Shown: positions 7,867 to 15,847, numbered from the stretch's first letter. The stretch is DNA of 64,000 nucleotides from Eikenella halliae (GCF_001648475.1 NZ_LXSQ01000016.1:44207-108206); one strand, 5' to 3'. Made by a program: numbers and translations. The notes: generated by a model not told the origin, from the letters alone.

Positions 7867-8820
7867 TTACTGCTTCATCGCATTCACCAGCGCGTTCACG
7901 TTGTAGCGGAACATCTGCTCATAAGTGGCGGCGGGGGCGCCACGGCTCAGGGCGTCGGAATAGAGCTTGCCGTTGACGCGGATGCCGGTTTCGCGCGAAA
8001 TGCGTTCCACCATGCGCGAATCTTTGATGTTTTCGCTAAACGCGGCGCGGATGCCTTGGCTGCGGATTTGGCGGATTAGGGCGGAAACCTGGCGGGCGGA
8101 AGGCTCGGCTTCGGTGCTCACGCCTTGCGGGGCGATGAATTCGATGCGGTAGCGTTTGCCCATGTAGTTGAAGGCATCGTGCCCGGTGAGCACTTTGCGC
8201 CGTGCCTGTGGCACGCTGTTGAATTGGGTTTGCGCCCATTGGTGCATGGCGTCGAGGCGGGCTTGGTAGCCGTTGAGGCGCTGCTGGTAATAAGCGCGGC
8301 CTTGCGGGTCGACTTTAATCAGCGCGTCGGCCACGTTTTGGGCGTAGGTTTTCATCAGCACCGGGTCGTTCCACACGTGCGGATCGAATTCGCCGTGATG
8401 GTGGTGGCCGTGGTCATGACCGTGGCCGTGGTGGTCATGGCCGTGATCATGATCGTGGTCGTGATCATCGTCGTCGTGGTCTTCGGCCTTCATCGGCTGG
8501 ATGTTTTTGGTGGCCTCGGCAAACGGCACGCCGCTTTGGCGGATGCCGCGCATCACCGCAGCCTGCTCGAAGCCCAAGCCGTTCACCAATACGAGCTTGG
8601 CATTGCGGATGCGCTGCATATCGCGGCTGGTGAGGTTGTAGGCATGCGCGTCTTGGTCGGGGCCGACCAGGTTGCTCACGTTCACGCGCTCGCCGCCCAC
8701 CTGTTTGGCCACGTCGCCCAAAATACTGAAGCTCGACACCACCTCCAGTGGCGGCGCGGCATACAGGCTGCCGGAAAACAGCGCGGCAATCAGGCCGAGT
8801 TTCCAATGTTTCAATTTCAT
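7867..8820 (-). CDS. znuA: Zinc ABC transporter, periplasmic binding protein
   Basis: A 317-residue cluster-A1 metal-binding protein that captures zinc in the periplasm for an ABC importer. The signal peptide is at residues 1-22, cleaved near SLYA-APP. Likely metal ligands are His59 (DAHAY), His148 (DPHVW) and His214 (TGHDAF). An extended Asp/His-rich loop at about 115-142 is typical of zinc, rather than manganese, binding proteins. AAGGAG sits 7 bases before the ATG. The gene is separated by 557 bases from the permease gene transcribed in the same direction. It therefore probably has its own promoter. Confidence 0.93.
   Translation of the reverse strand: MKLKHWKLGLIAALFSGSLYAAPPLEVVSSFSILGDVAKQVGGERVNVSNLVGPDQDAHAYNLTSRDMQRIRNAKLVLVNGLGFEQAAVMRGIRQSGVPFAEATKNIQPMKAEDHDDDDHDHDHDHGHDHHGHGHDHGHHHHGEFDPHVWNDPVLMKTYAQNVADALIKVDPQGRAYYQQRLNGYQARLDAMHQWAQTQFNSVPQARRKVLTGHDAFNYMGKRYRIEFIAPQGVSTEAEPSARQVSALIRQIRSQGIRAAFSENIKDSRMVERISRETGIRVNGKLYSDALSRGAPAATYEQMFRYNVNALVNAMKQ
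8393..8481. repeat. Low-complexity His/Asp codon tract within znuA
   Basis: Repetitive CAT/CAC/GAC/GAT codons encode the histidine-rich loop. On the + strand this appears as repeated GTGGTCATG-like units. Such tracts can change length by slippage without leaving frame. Confidence 0.7.
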
Positions 8821-8914
8821 CTTTTACTCCTTATGTTTGGTTGTCATATGAGCCTTCCGGCTCGTCCGTGAGGCTACCTGAAAAATTTCAGGTGGCCTTT
8901 AAAGCTTGCCCAAA

Positions 8915-8932
8915 CCAATACTACTGTATTGG
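8915..8932. promoter_or_regulatory. Palindrome upstream of znuA
   Basis: CCAATAC-TACT-GTATTGG, a 7-bp perfect inverted repeat. A third half-site TATTGGT lies at 8938-8944. It is 95 bases upstream of znuA and suggests a dimeric regulator site. It does not match the neisserial Zur consensus. Confidence 0.35.
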
Positions 8933-9023
8933 CATATTATTGGTTTCATTATTCCTTATAATTTCCAGGCGACTATCATGGTCACACCCTGTTCACCTTT
9001 GCGCCTCATGCCGGCGCGGGCAC

Positions 9024-9055
9024 TTCCTTTTCTTTGCCTCGCCAAAGAAAAGGAA
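9024..9055. repeat. Perfect 13-bp-stem hairpin, repeat-like
   Basis: TTCCTTTTCTTTG (9024-9036), 6-base loop, CAAAGAAAAGGAA (9043-9055). Flanking sequence to about 9230 is GC-rich and not obviously coding. It resembles small repeat modules with CTTT..AAAG stems seen between genes in other proteobacteria. Confidence 0.4.
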
Positions 9056-9377
9056 GCAAAAGAAAAGCGACTGCGGGCACAGGTTTGGCTTCGCCAAACT
9101 TCCCTCACTCCACACGGTTTTTCGGGCGGGCTCGCAACTTGCGGCTGCGCCGCTTCGAACATGCAAGCCCTTATTCCCCGAAAAACCGTGCTCCGCTCGG
9201 CTGTGCCAGCAGACAGATGGCAAGACCGGTAGATTGTTGGTGGAAATACGGTTTAATTCATGATAAGCACAAAGGCTACCTGAAAACCGGAAACAAACCG
9301 GGTTGTATGGCATCAATGCCCGACTTGAGGCTGCCGTATTTTCAGGTAGCCTTTAGCCGATGGGTATCTGCCAAATA

Positions 9378-10250
9378 TCAAGCCTGCAAATGCCTCCCGC
9401 GCCACCATTTGGGCAGCATCCCGCCCTCGCGCCCGATAAACAACGACACGGCATACACGCCGCCCAGGCACAAAATAATCGCCGGGCCGGAGGGGATATC
9501 CACATGGTAGGAAAACAGCAGGCCGCAGAAGCTGCAGGAGAGCGCAATCAGCACCGCGAGCGCAATCAGCCCGCCCATGCTGCGCGACCACAGCCGCGCG
9601 GTAATCGCCGGCAGCATCATCACGCCCACCGACATCAGCGTGCCGATGGCCTGAAAACCGGCCACCAAATTCAGCACCACCAACATCAAAAACAACACGT
9701 GCCACAGCCCGCCGCGCCCGTTTACCGCGCGCAGAAACAGCGGGTCGATGCTCTCCAGCATCAGCGGGCGGTAGATCAGCGCCAGCGTCAACACCGACAC
9801 CGCGCTCACACACAACACCAAAATCAGCGACGGCGTATCCACCGCCAGAACCGAACCGAACAAGAGATGCAGCAAATCCACATTGCTGCCGTAGCTGCTC
9901 ACCAGCACCACGCCCAAGGCCAGGCTGGACAGGTAAAACGCGGCAAAATTCGCGTCTTCCTTCAAATTGGTGTGGCGGCTCACCAAACCGGCGAGCAGCG
10001 CCATCGCCAGCCCGGCGGCAAAACCGCCCAGGCTCATGGCGGGCAGGCTGAGCGAACCGGCGGCAATATAGCCCGCCGCCGCGCCGGGCAGCACCGCATG
10101 GCCGAGCGCATCGCCCACCAGGCTCATGCGCCGCATCACCAAAAACACGCCCACCGGCGCCGCGCCCACGGCCAGAAACAGCACGGAGGCAAGGGCATAG
10201 CGCATAAAATCGTCGGCAAAAGGTTCGATCAGGAGCTGGGAGAGGGTCAT
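9378..10250 (-). CDS. znuB: Metal ABC transporter permease, ZnuB-like
   Basis: A 290-residue inner-membrane permease of the ABC-3 family, the channel subunit for zinc (or manganese) import with the ZnuA-like protein and the ATPase nearby. It has about eight hydrophobic helices. The MSLVGDALGHAVLPG segment near residues 42-56 is the conserved family motif before the coupling loop. The ATG has GGAG nearby. It follows the 145-residue orphan gene at a distance of 81 bases. Zinc as substrate is inferred from the linked His-rich ZnuA and the Zur-like box. Confidence 0.88.
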   Translation of the reverse strand: MTLSQLLIEPFADDFMRYALASVLFLAVGAAPVGVFLVMRRMSLVGDALGHAVLPGAAAGYIAAGSLSLPAMSLGGFAAGLAMALLAGLVSRHTNLKEDANFAAFYLSSLALGVVLVSSYGSNVDLLHLLFGSVLAVDTPSLILVLCVSAVSVLTLALIYRPLMLESIDPLFLRAVNGRGGLWHVLFLMLVVLNLVAGFQAIGTLMSVGVMMLPAITARLWSRSMGGLIALAVLIALSCSFCGLLFSYHVDIPSGPAIILCLGGVYAVSLFIGREGGMLPKWWRGRHLQA

Positions 10251-10331
10251 GGTGTGTGCTTATTCGTGTTTCGGGTGGTCTTTTGGATTTGGGTTGATGG
10301 CTAAGATACTGATTCCGGCCATATCGGCAGG

Positions 10332-10769
10332 CTATTTGCCATGAGGGTGAAACACAACCAGCTTCCCCTCCGGATAATCGCCCAGCCAGCCGCAAGGGAA
10401 AACGCCTTTTTTATAGGCTTTGAAAACGGCATTCCAAAGCGGATATTTTTGTATATGTTTGATATTCAAGTAACAGTTGAGCAGGTCTGCTTCGATGTCG
10501 TTCAGATAGTCGGCATATCCGACTTCTTCCAGTCGGGATTGGATAACGGGCACAATCTCTTTATCCCAATAATCACGAAATTTTTCATCTGTCAGTTTGA
10601 AGATGAGCGAGCAGTTTTCCCGCAAATCCAGCCAGCAGGTTTCCACTTCTGTTTGGCTGTAGAGATAGGTTTTCATTTCATCGATATTGGAAACGAAATG
10701 CCAGTTTGGGTTTTCGGCGGTTTCAAAATCCAACAGGCGGTTATCAATGATGTCAAACATTTGTTTCAT
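10332..10769 (-). CDS. Orphan 145-residue cytoplasmic protein within the metal-transport cluster
   Basis: Function unknown. An acidic soluble protein with no signal peptide. The C-terminal FPCGWLGDYPEGKLVVFHP segment resembles the ending of small proteins often found near toxin-immunity genes, but this is an impression only. The gene is clearly more AT-rich than the transporter genes on either side, which suggests later insertion. It is co-directional with the ABC genes. Neither its start region nor its end overlaps them. No partner toxin is visible in the window. Confidence 0.7.
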   Translation of the reverse strand: MKQMFDIIDNRLLDFETAENPNWHFVSNIDEMKTYLYSQTEVETCWLDLRENCSLIFKLTDEKFRDYWDKEIVPVIQSRLEEVGYADYLNDIEADLLNCYLNIKHIQKYPLWNAVFKAYKKGVFPCGWLGDYPEGKLVVFHPHGK

Positions 10770-10825
10770 TTTTATACCTTATTTATATTTTCGATGTGCG
10801 GTATGCAATATTTCCAGCCCGGCTT

Positions 10826-11170
10826 TCAGGTAGCCTGCTTGGCGGGCGGGCTGTCGTTGCGGATTATCACGCCTTCACCCACAGCGGTGCCGCCTTCCAT
10901 AATCCAAAATTCCGTTCCGGGGCGCAGGGCGGAATAATCCACGCGGCCGGGGTAGAGGTAGTCCAGCCCGGCTTGCAGCGGCTCGCCGAATCGGGTGTGC
11001 CCGAACGCGGCAAACACGATGCCGAGCATGTCGCGGCTGCCTTTGGGCGCGAAGTGCGGGCGGTAGCCTTCGGCGGGGAAGTGCGTGCGGCTGCGGATGC
11101 GCTGCGGGAACGCTCCGGCGGAGAAATCTTCGCTGCGGTTTCGGAAGAAAACAACGGTGGCGGCAAACAT
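10826..11170 (-). CDS. Stand-alone EF-Tu domain III-like protein
   Basis: A 114-residue protein with no GTPase domain. The order of short motifs follows EF-Tu domain III: an early HFPAEGYRPHFAP segment like the EF-Tu YRPQF strand, then LRPGTEFWIMEGGTAVGEGVI, matching the EF-Tu segment with REGGRTVGAGVV. This indicates a six-stranded beta barrel of that type. It starts 22 bases after the ATPase stop, so it is probably co-transcribed. Its own stop codon is inside a DUS (C-terminus KQAT). The biological role is unknown. Similarity was judged by eye. Confidence 0.7.
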   Translation of the reverse strand: MFAATVVFFRNRSEDFSAGAFPQRIRSRTHFPAEGYRPHFAPKGSRDMLGIVFAAFGHTRFGEPLQAGLDYLYPGRVDYSALRPGTEFWIMEGGTAVGEGVIIRNDSPPAKQAT

Positions 11171-11192
11171 GGCGTTCAGGCTACCTGAAAAC

Positions 11193-11921
11193 TCAAGCCG
11201 CGCACCATTCGCGCGGTTCGGTGCGGTGCATGGCTTCGGCGGCCTGTTTCAGGTAGCCTTCGGTGAGCACCTCGGCAGTGGCGCCGCTGGCGATTTTTTC
11301 GCGGGCAATCAGGAAGGTGTGGGGGAAATAGGCGCGCACCTGCTCGTAATCGTGCAGCACGGCAATCACGGCGCGGCCTTCGTTTTGGTGGCATTGGCGC
11401 AATACTTCCAATAATTCATAAGTGGTACGCGCGTCCACGGCGTTGAAGGGCTCGTCCAGCAGCAGGAATTTGGCATCCTGCACCAGCATGCGGGCAAACA
11501 GCACGCGCTGGAATTGGCCGTTGGAAAGCTGGCCGATGCCCCGGCGGGCAAAATCGGCCATGCCCACGCGCTCGAGCGCGGCGTGCACCCGTTCGCGCTG
11601 TGCGGGTTTGGTGCCGCCGAAAAAGCCGATTTCATACCACAAGCCCATGGCGGCCAGCTCATACACGGAAATGGGCTGGCTGCGGTCGATATCGGACTGC
11701 TGGGGCAGATAGGCGATGTCGCGGCGGGCGAGGCCTTGCCATTGCACGCTGCCGGTGCTGGTTTTCAACAGCCCCATGATGGCTTTGAGCAGGGTGGATT
11801 TGCCCGCGCCGTTGGGGCCGAACACCGCCCACATGCTGCCCGGCGCAAATTCGCCGCAAATGTGGTGCACGGCGGGATGGCGGCGGTAGCTCACGGTGAG
11901 GTTGTCGAACACGATGCTCAT
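11193..11921 (-). CDS. znuC: Metal ABC transporter ATPase, ZnuC-like
   Basis: A 242-residue ATPase that powers the importer from the cytoplasmic side. Walker A GPNGAGKST is at 35-43, the Q-loop near PQQ at 73-75, the signature LSNGQFQR at 132-139 (usual form LSGGQ), Walker B FLLLDEP at 152-158, and the switch His190 in VLHD. The start is the ATG at 11921 that overlaps the stop of an upstream 34-codon ORF by ATGA. Longer upstream frames have no family similarity. It heads the ATPase-EF-Tu-like-orphan-permease run. The ATPase is certain; zinc specificity is inferred from context. Confidence 0.9.
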   Translation of the reverse strand: MSIVFDNLTVSYRRHPAVHHICGEFAPGSMWAVFGPNGAGKSTLLKAIMGLLKTSTGSVQWQGLARRDIAYLPQQSDIDRSQPISVYELAAMGLWYEIGFFGGTKPAQRERVHAALERVGMADFARRGIGQLSNGQFQRVLFARMLVQDAKFLLLDEPFNAVDARTTYELLEVLRQCHQNEGRAVIAVLHDYEQVRAYFPHTFLIAREKIASGATAEVLTEGYLKQAAEAMHRTEPREWCAA

Positions 11922-12022
11922 AATGCGGCGCCCGTCCAAGCAAACACGCCCAGCATCAGGGCGATGAGCAATACGGCCAAAAGCAGGCGGCTGCCGGCGC
12001 CGCGAAGTAACCAAGAGTGCAT
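11918..12022 (-). CDS. Putative 34-residue membrane peptide overlapping the ATPase start
   Basis: ATG at 12020-12022, TGA at 11918-11920. The product starts MHSWLLRGAGSR and continues as about 17 hydrophobic residues ending FAWTGAAL, which fits one transmembrane helix with a basic N-terminus. The stop overlaps the ATPase start as ATGA, the usual arrangement for translational coupling. No strong Shine-Dalgarno is visible. It lies directly downstream of a Zur-like box, so it would be the first gene of the operon. It could instead be a short leader ORF. No homologue is known to me. Confidence 0.45.
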   Translation of the reverse strand: MHSWLLRGAGSRLLLAVLLIALMLGVFAWTGAAL

Positions 12023-12035
12023 AGCGTGTGCTGAG

Positions 12036-12050
12036 TGTTATGTTGTAACG
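12036..12050. promoter_or_regulatory. Zur-box-like operator upstream of the metal ABC operon
   Basis: The 15-mer TGTTATGTTGTAACG matches 13 of 15 positions of the neisserial Zur consensus TGTTATDNHATAACA; only positions 10 and 15 differ. It lies 14 bases upstream of the 34-codon ORF and 115 bases upstream of the ATPase start. That position is suitable for zinc-dependent repression. Confidence 0.6.
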
Positions 12051-12322
12051 GGCGGCATGATACTCTATAACATGTGCTTTTTCCATAGCCGGAAGGCTAC
12101 CTGAAAAGCAGGCAGAAAATGCCGCTGCGTTAATTTAGCGCAGATAAAATGCCAATTTATTGGTAAGATTGAAAAAATACTTGCCGCACGGCGCAGTTGC
12201 CCCAGCCACCCCGCCGCGCCGTTTCCCTTGCACAAGGTATGAAGTAGACAAGCGTTTGGCTATAATGACTAGATTACTTGCGCCTACTTACCCCTCCTTC
12301 CCCCGCCCACCAAGGAATAACG
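12051..12322. other. Divergent intergenic region, metal ABC operon / polyamine-binding protein
   Basis: Contains one DUS near 12095, a possible -10 TATAAT at about 12261-12266 for the rightward gene, and otherwise unremarkable sequence. No gene seen. Confidence 0.5.
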
Positions 12323-13447
12323 ATGAAGAAACTGCTCCTGCTCGCTATTTGCGCCGGCCTGCTCGCCGCCTGCGGCGGCCAAGCCCCAAGCGAAGCCTCC
12401 GCCCCCGAAGGCAACAACGCCAACCTGCTCAACCTCTACAACTGGGCGGATTATGTCGACCCCGCCACCCTCACCGCCTTCACCGAGAAAACCGGCATCA
12501 CCGTCCGCTCCGCCTACTACGACAACAACGAAACCCTCGAAGCCAAAATGCTCAGCGGCAGCAGCGGCTACGATTTGGTGGTGCCCTCCATTTCCAACGT
12601 AGGCCGCCAAATCCAAGCCGGCGCCTACCAACCCATCGACAAAAGCCAAATCCCCAACTACGGCAACCTCGACCCGCAGCTGCTCAAGCTGATGGAGCAG
12701 GTAGACCCCGGCAACAAATACGCCGTGCCCTATTTCTGGGGCATCAACACGCTGGCCATCAACACCCAAATGGTGCAAAAAGCCTTGGGCGGCAAACCCA
12801 TGCCCGAAAACGTGTGGGATTTGGTGTTTAACCCCGAATACACCGCCAAGCTCAAATCCTGCGGCATTTCCTATTTCGACAGCCCGCTTGAGCAATACCC
12901 CTTGGCGCTCAACTATTTGGGCAGAGACCCCAACAGCACCAAGCCCGAAGACCTGCAAGCAGCCACCGACATGATGCGCGCCGTACGCAAAGACATCCGC
13001 ATCTTCACCGCCTCAACCTACATCAACGACCTCGCCGCCGGCAACCTGTGCGTGGCCGTGGGCTACGGCGGCGATTTGAACATCGCCCGCAACCGGGCCA
13101 TCGAAGCCGGCAACGGCATCGACATCCAAGTGCTCGTGCCCAAAAACGGCCTGGCGGTGTGGATCGACTCCCTGATGATTCCCAAAGACGCACACCACCC
13201 CGCCAACGCCCTCAAATATATCAACTACACCCTCGACCCCAAAGTGGCCGCCGCCAACGGCAGCTTCGTGACCTATGCCCCCGCCAGCAAACCGGCCCGC
13301 GAGCTGATGCCCGAGGCATACCGCAACAACGAATCCATCTTCCCCAGCGAAGAAGCCATGGCCAACAGCTTCGTCATCCTGCCCAAAGACCCGCACACCA
13401 GCCGCCTGATGACCCAGCTTTATCAAAGGCTGATGGCAATCAAATAA
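12323..13447 (+). CDS. potF: Polyamine ABC transporter substrate-binding lipoprotein
   Basis: A 374-residue periplasmic polyamine-binding protein of the PotD/PotF group. The start at 12323 has AAGGA upstream. It gives a lipoprotein signal sequence with lipobox LLAAC and Cys17 as the lipidated residue; an earlier in-frame start is less likely. Family features are the opening NLYNWADYVDP segment just after the signal and the GYDLVVPS segment. The ending is typical helical. No pot permease or ATPase genes are in the window, so it is an orphan binding protein. Spermidine versus putrescine specificity cannot be told. Confidence 0.9.
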   Translation: MKKLLLLAICAGLLAACGGQAPSEASAPEGNNANLLNLYNWADYVDPATLTAFTEKTGITVRSAYYDNNETLEAKMLSGSSGYDLVVPSISNVGRQIQAGAYQPIDKSQIPNYGNLDPQLLKLMEQVDPGNKYAVPYFWGINTLAINTQMVQKALGGKPMPENVWDLVFNPEYTAKLKSCGISYFDSPLEQYPLALNYLGRDPNSTKPEDLQAATDMMRAVRKDIRIFTASTYINDLAAGNLCVAVGYGGDLNIARNRAIEAGNGIDIQVLVPKNGLAVWIDSLMIPKDAHHPANALKYINYTLDPKVAAANGSFVTYAPASKPARELMPEAYRNNESIFPSEEAMANSFVILPKDPHTSRLMTQLYQRLMAIK

Positions 13448-13467
13448 CGGCAAAGCCAGCAAACCAC

Positions 13468-13501
13468 AAAAGGCTACCTGAAAATTTCAGGTAGCCTTTT
13501 T
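13468..13501 (+). terminator. Rho-independent terminator formed by inverted DUS
   Basis: AAAAGGCTACCTGAAA (13468-13483) pairs with TTTCAGGTAGCCTTTT (13485-13500) with a one-base loop, ending in five Ts. It lies 20 bases after the polyamine-binding protein gene. Confidence 0.85.
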
Positions 13502-13584
13502 GCCATGTCCGCCGTAGGGACAGACCACTCTTCAGTCGGCGTGCAACAAGCAATTGCCGCAGCGGGTGTGAAGCCGCCCCGCCC

Positions 13585-14820
13585 TCAAGCCGCCCGCTTC
13601 ACCGGCAACGCCCGATACACCAGCAGGGTTGCACCCAGGCACAAACACAGCGGTAGCCACAGCGCGGGCGACTGGCGCGACAACTCCAACATAAACACCA
13701 GCGCGGTAATCGGCATTTTCTGCCCCACACCCAAAAACACCGTTGCCCCCACGAATGCCGCCGCACCCATGTCTACCCCCGGCAGCAGGACGTTCCACGC
13801 GCAGGCCGCCAAAAACGCAATCAGCCCGCCCAGCATCATCGACGGCGTAATCCGCCCGCCGTAAGCCCCGGCCAACATAGCCAACAACAGAGCCGCCCAC
13901 TTCGCCGCCAGCAGCCCCAAAGCCTGCCGCCAGCCCAAAGCCGACTGAAAACTCAACTGGTTACCCGCCTTACCGTTGCCCATAATCTCCGGAAAATACC
14001 AGGCCAGCAGCCCGATAAACGCAAACGACAGCAAAGCCACCCACACCATCGCCGGTTTGCGCCGCGGAATTTCAGGTAGCCTTTCCGCGTTCCGCTCAAA
14101 TGCCCACACACCCAGCGCCAGCAAAGGCGCGGCCGCCAGCGCCCACGCATTAAACCACCCGTCCGGCAAAGGAAAATCCGGCAACGGATACTGAATCACA
14201 TCGCCCAACGCCGCGCGCACCACCAACACCGCCGTGCCGCAAGCCAACAGCGCCGCCAGCAGCCGCTCGCGCGACCACGACAACAACAAGGTTTCCAAAG
14301 CAAACACCGCCGCCGCCAACGGCACGTTGTACACCGCCGCCAAACCCGCACCCGAAGCGCAGGCCAGCAGGATTTTGCGCTCTTCATCATCCAAACCCCG
14401 CGATGCCGCCCAACGCTCCGCCAGCGCCGCACTGATTTCACGCGGCGCCACTTCACGCCCCAGCGGCGAGCCCAAGCCCACGGTAACAATCTGCAGCAGC
14501 GCATGAATCAACGTGGCCGCCAAAGGCATTTTCTGCCCGTTCGCCACCGCCGTTTTAATCGATACCAAAGGCGAGGCCAGCCTGTGCAGCATCACCCAGC
14601 CCACCCCCACCAAACCGCCGCACAACAGCAGCACCATCAAGCGCCGCAGCGACGAGCTCTCCTCCACCATCACGCGGTACGATAACTCTGCATTCAGCGG
14701 ATAACCAAACGCCAAATGCTGCACCGTGTGCAGCAGCAGCGTCAGCACAATGCCGGTCAGGCCCGCCGCCGCGCCGATAAGCAACAGGGAGAAGATTAAT
14801 TTGGAAGACAAGGTTTTCAT
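13585..14820 (-). CDS. ClC family chloride channel / Cl-/H+ antiporter
   Basis: A 411-residue inner-membrane protein with about ten helices. It carries GSPLGREVAPRE at 117-128, corresponding to the ClC GREGP region with the gating glutamate. The helix after it (LACASGAGLAAVYNVPLAA) is the second conserved ClC block, and MPITALVFMLELS near the end is the third. The first canonical GSGIP loop is not clearly present (KMPLAATL instead), so anion selectivity or coupling may be divergent. The gene stands alone. A DUS near 14070 is inside the coding region. Confidence 0.87.
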   Translation of the reverse strand: MKTLSSKLIFSLLLIGAAAGLTGIVLTLLLHTVQHLAFGYPLNAELSYRVMVEESSSLRRLMVLLLCGGLVGVGWVMLHRLASPLVSIKTAVANGQKMPLAATLIHALLQIVTVGLGSPLGREVAPREISAALAERWAASRGLDDEERKILLACASGAGLAAVYNVPLAAAVFALETLLLSWSRERLLAALLACGTAVLVVRAALGDVIQYPLPDFPLPDGWFNAWALAAAPLLALGVWAFERNAERLPEIPRRKPAMVWVALLSFAFIGLLAWYFPEIMGNGKAGNQLSFQSALGWRQALGLLAAKWAALLLAMLAGAYGGRITPSMMLGGLIAFLAACAWNVLLPGVDMGAAAFVGATVFLGVGQKMPITALVFMLELSRQSPALWLPLCLCLGATLLVYRALPVKRAA

Positions 14821-14850
14821 ATGGCGGATGTTGAGAAACTAGAACGGTAA

Positions 14851-14954
14851 TATAGTGAATTAACAAAAATCAGGACAAGGCGGCGAGCCGCAGACAGTAC
14901 ACACGTTACGGCAAGGCGAGCCAACGCTGTAATGGTTTTTGTTAATTCACTATA
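14851..14954. repeat. Correia-type element, AACAAAAA-ended
   Basis: 104 bp from TATAGTGAATTAACAAAAAT to its inverted end in TTTTTGTTAATTCACTATA, with the core variant ACACGTTACGG. It lies 31 bases upstream of the ClC gene. Confidence 0.9.
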
Positions 14955-15172
14955 AACGGCTTTAGGCTACCTGAAACCTGCCAGGCCGGTTATGCAGATG
15001 GTTTTCAGGTAGCCTGTATAGCGGATTGCAGCAAACCAGACTGCTTTGCAGCATTAGCATATGCGGCTGCCTTGCCTGCAAAAATCCTGCTATAAAACGG
15101 CTTCAGGCTACCTGAAAATCTCTGCATCTTTCGGCAGACGGTTTTCAGGTAGCCTGTATGGGTATGGAAATA
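14955..15172. other. DUS-rich intergenic region downstream of mtrR
   Basis: Two loosely spaced inverted DUS pairs (14963-15015 and about 15106-15157) lie between the Correia element and the mtrR stop. These could terminate mtrR transcription. No gene. Confidence 0.5.
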
Positions 15173-15847
15173 TTAAGCCTTATGCTGCCGCATGCTCAAC
15201 GGCAGGGGTTTGGAAGACTGGGTACACAAACTTGGCGCATTCTGCAATGCACCCATGGCAGTGCGGATAACCTGCGGCGCAATTTTGCCGATGCTGAATT
15301 GCTCGGGCATATTCATCCAAATACTCATCAGCCCGCTGATTACCGACATCATAAATATCACGGCCAAATTAATATTCAAATCTTCCGGCAGTTTTTTCTG
15401 TTGCAGGCTCAGGGTCAGCACATCGGTCAGCTGGCGCTGCCACATATCCTGATAGCTGCGCATAATTTTCACTACGGAATGGTTCTGCTCGGTATATTCG
15501 CACTTCAGATGAATAATATTGCAAAACTTCCTTACCGTTTCATTTGTTTCCACCTTGCGAAACAAATTAATGGTGGCCACTTCAAAACTTTCCCAAATAT
15601 CCGGCGACTGGTTTTCTATATCGTGCGCCAGCTCGCTTGATATTTCAGCAAATACTTGTTGAAACAAACCTTCAAACAAATCTTCTTTGTTTTTGAAATG
15701 CCAATACAGCGCACCACGGGTTACACCGGCGGTTTGAGCGATTTCGTTTAAAGATGAACGGCCAACCCCTCTTGTATAAAATGTGTCTAAGGCTGCCTTA
15801 AGTAGGTAGTTGCGTGTTTTCTGCGCTTCGATTTTCGTTTTTCTCAT
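15173..15847 (-). CDS. mtrR: TetR family repressor of the efflux operon, MtrR/AcrR-like
   Basis: A 224-residue repressor predicted to control the divergent mtrCDE-type operon. The N-terminal helix-turn-helix at about 29-57 contains SSLNEIAQTAGVTRGALYWHFKNKEDLF, the typical TetR/AcrR recognition region (key residues given). The C-terminal helical ligand domain is of the usual length and ends in a short Ser/Pro-rich tail. The ATG is 261 bases from mtrC, with a palindromic operator between them. It lacks the AT-poor bias of the neighbours and is moderately AT-rich, as is usual for this gene. The assignment rests on family and on position. Confidence 0.92.
   Translation of the reverse strand: MRKTKIEAQKTRNYLLKAALDTFYTRGVGRSSLNEIAQTAGVTRGALYWHFKNKEDLFEGLFQQVFAEISSELAHDIENQSPDIWESFEVATINLFRKVETNETVRKFCNIIHLKCEYTEQNHSVVKIMRSYQDMWQRQLTDVLTLSLQQKKLPEDLNINLAVIFMMSVISGLMSIWMNMPEQFSIGKIAPQVIRTAMGALQNAPSLCTQSSKPLPLSMRQHKA

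Larger units (their letters stand above)
8821..9377. other. Intergenic region between znuB-like gene and znuA
   Basis: 557 bases with no convincing gene. From left to right it holds an imperfect inverted DUS pair (8872-8898, second copy with GGTGGCCT), an 18-bp palindrome (8915-8932), a 13-bp-stem hairpin (9024-9055) embedded in sequence resembling common non-coding proteobacterial repeats, and two DUS copies near 9272 and 9343. Short frames exist, but their products look like translated repeat sequence. Confidence 0.6.

Noticed and set aside
8906..9263. Candidate coding frames between znuB and znuA
   Set aside because: Products are Arg/Ala-rich and resemble translated repeat sequence; there is no plausible ribosome site.
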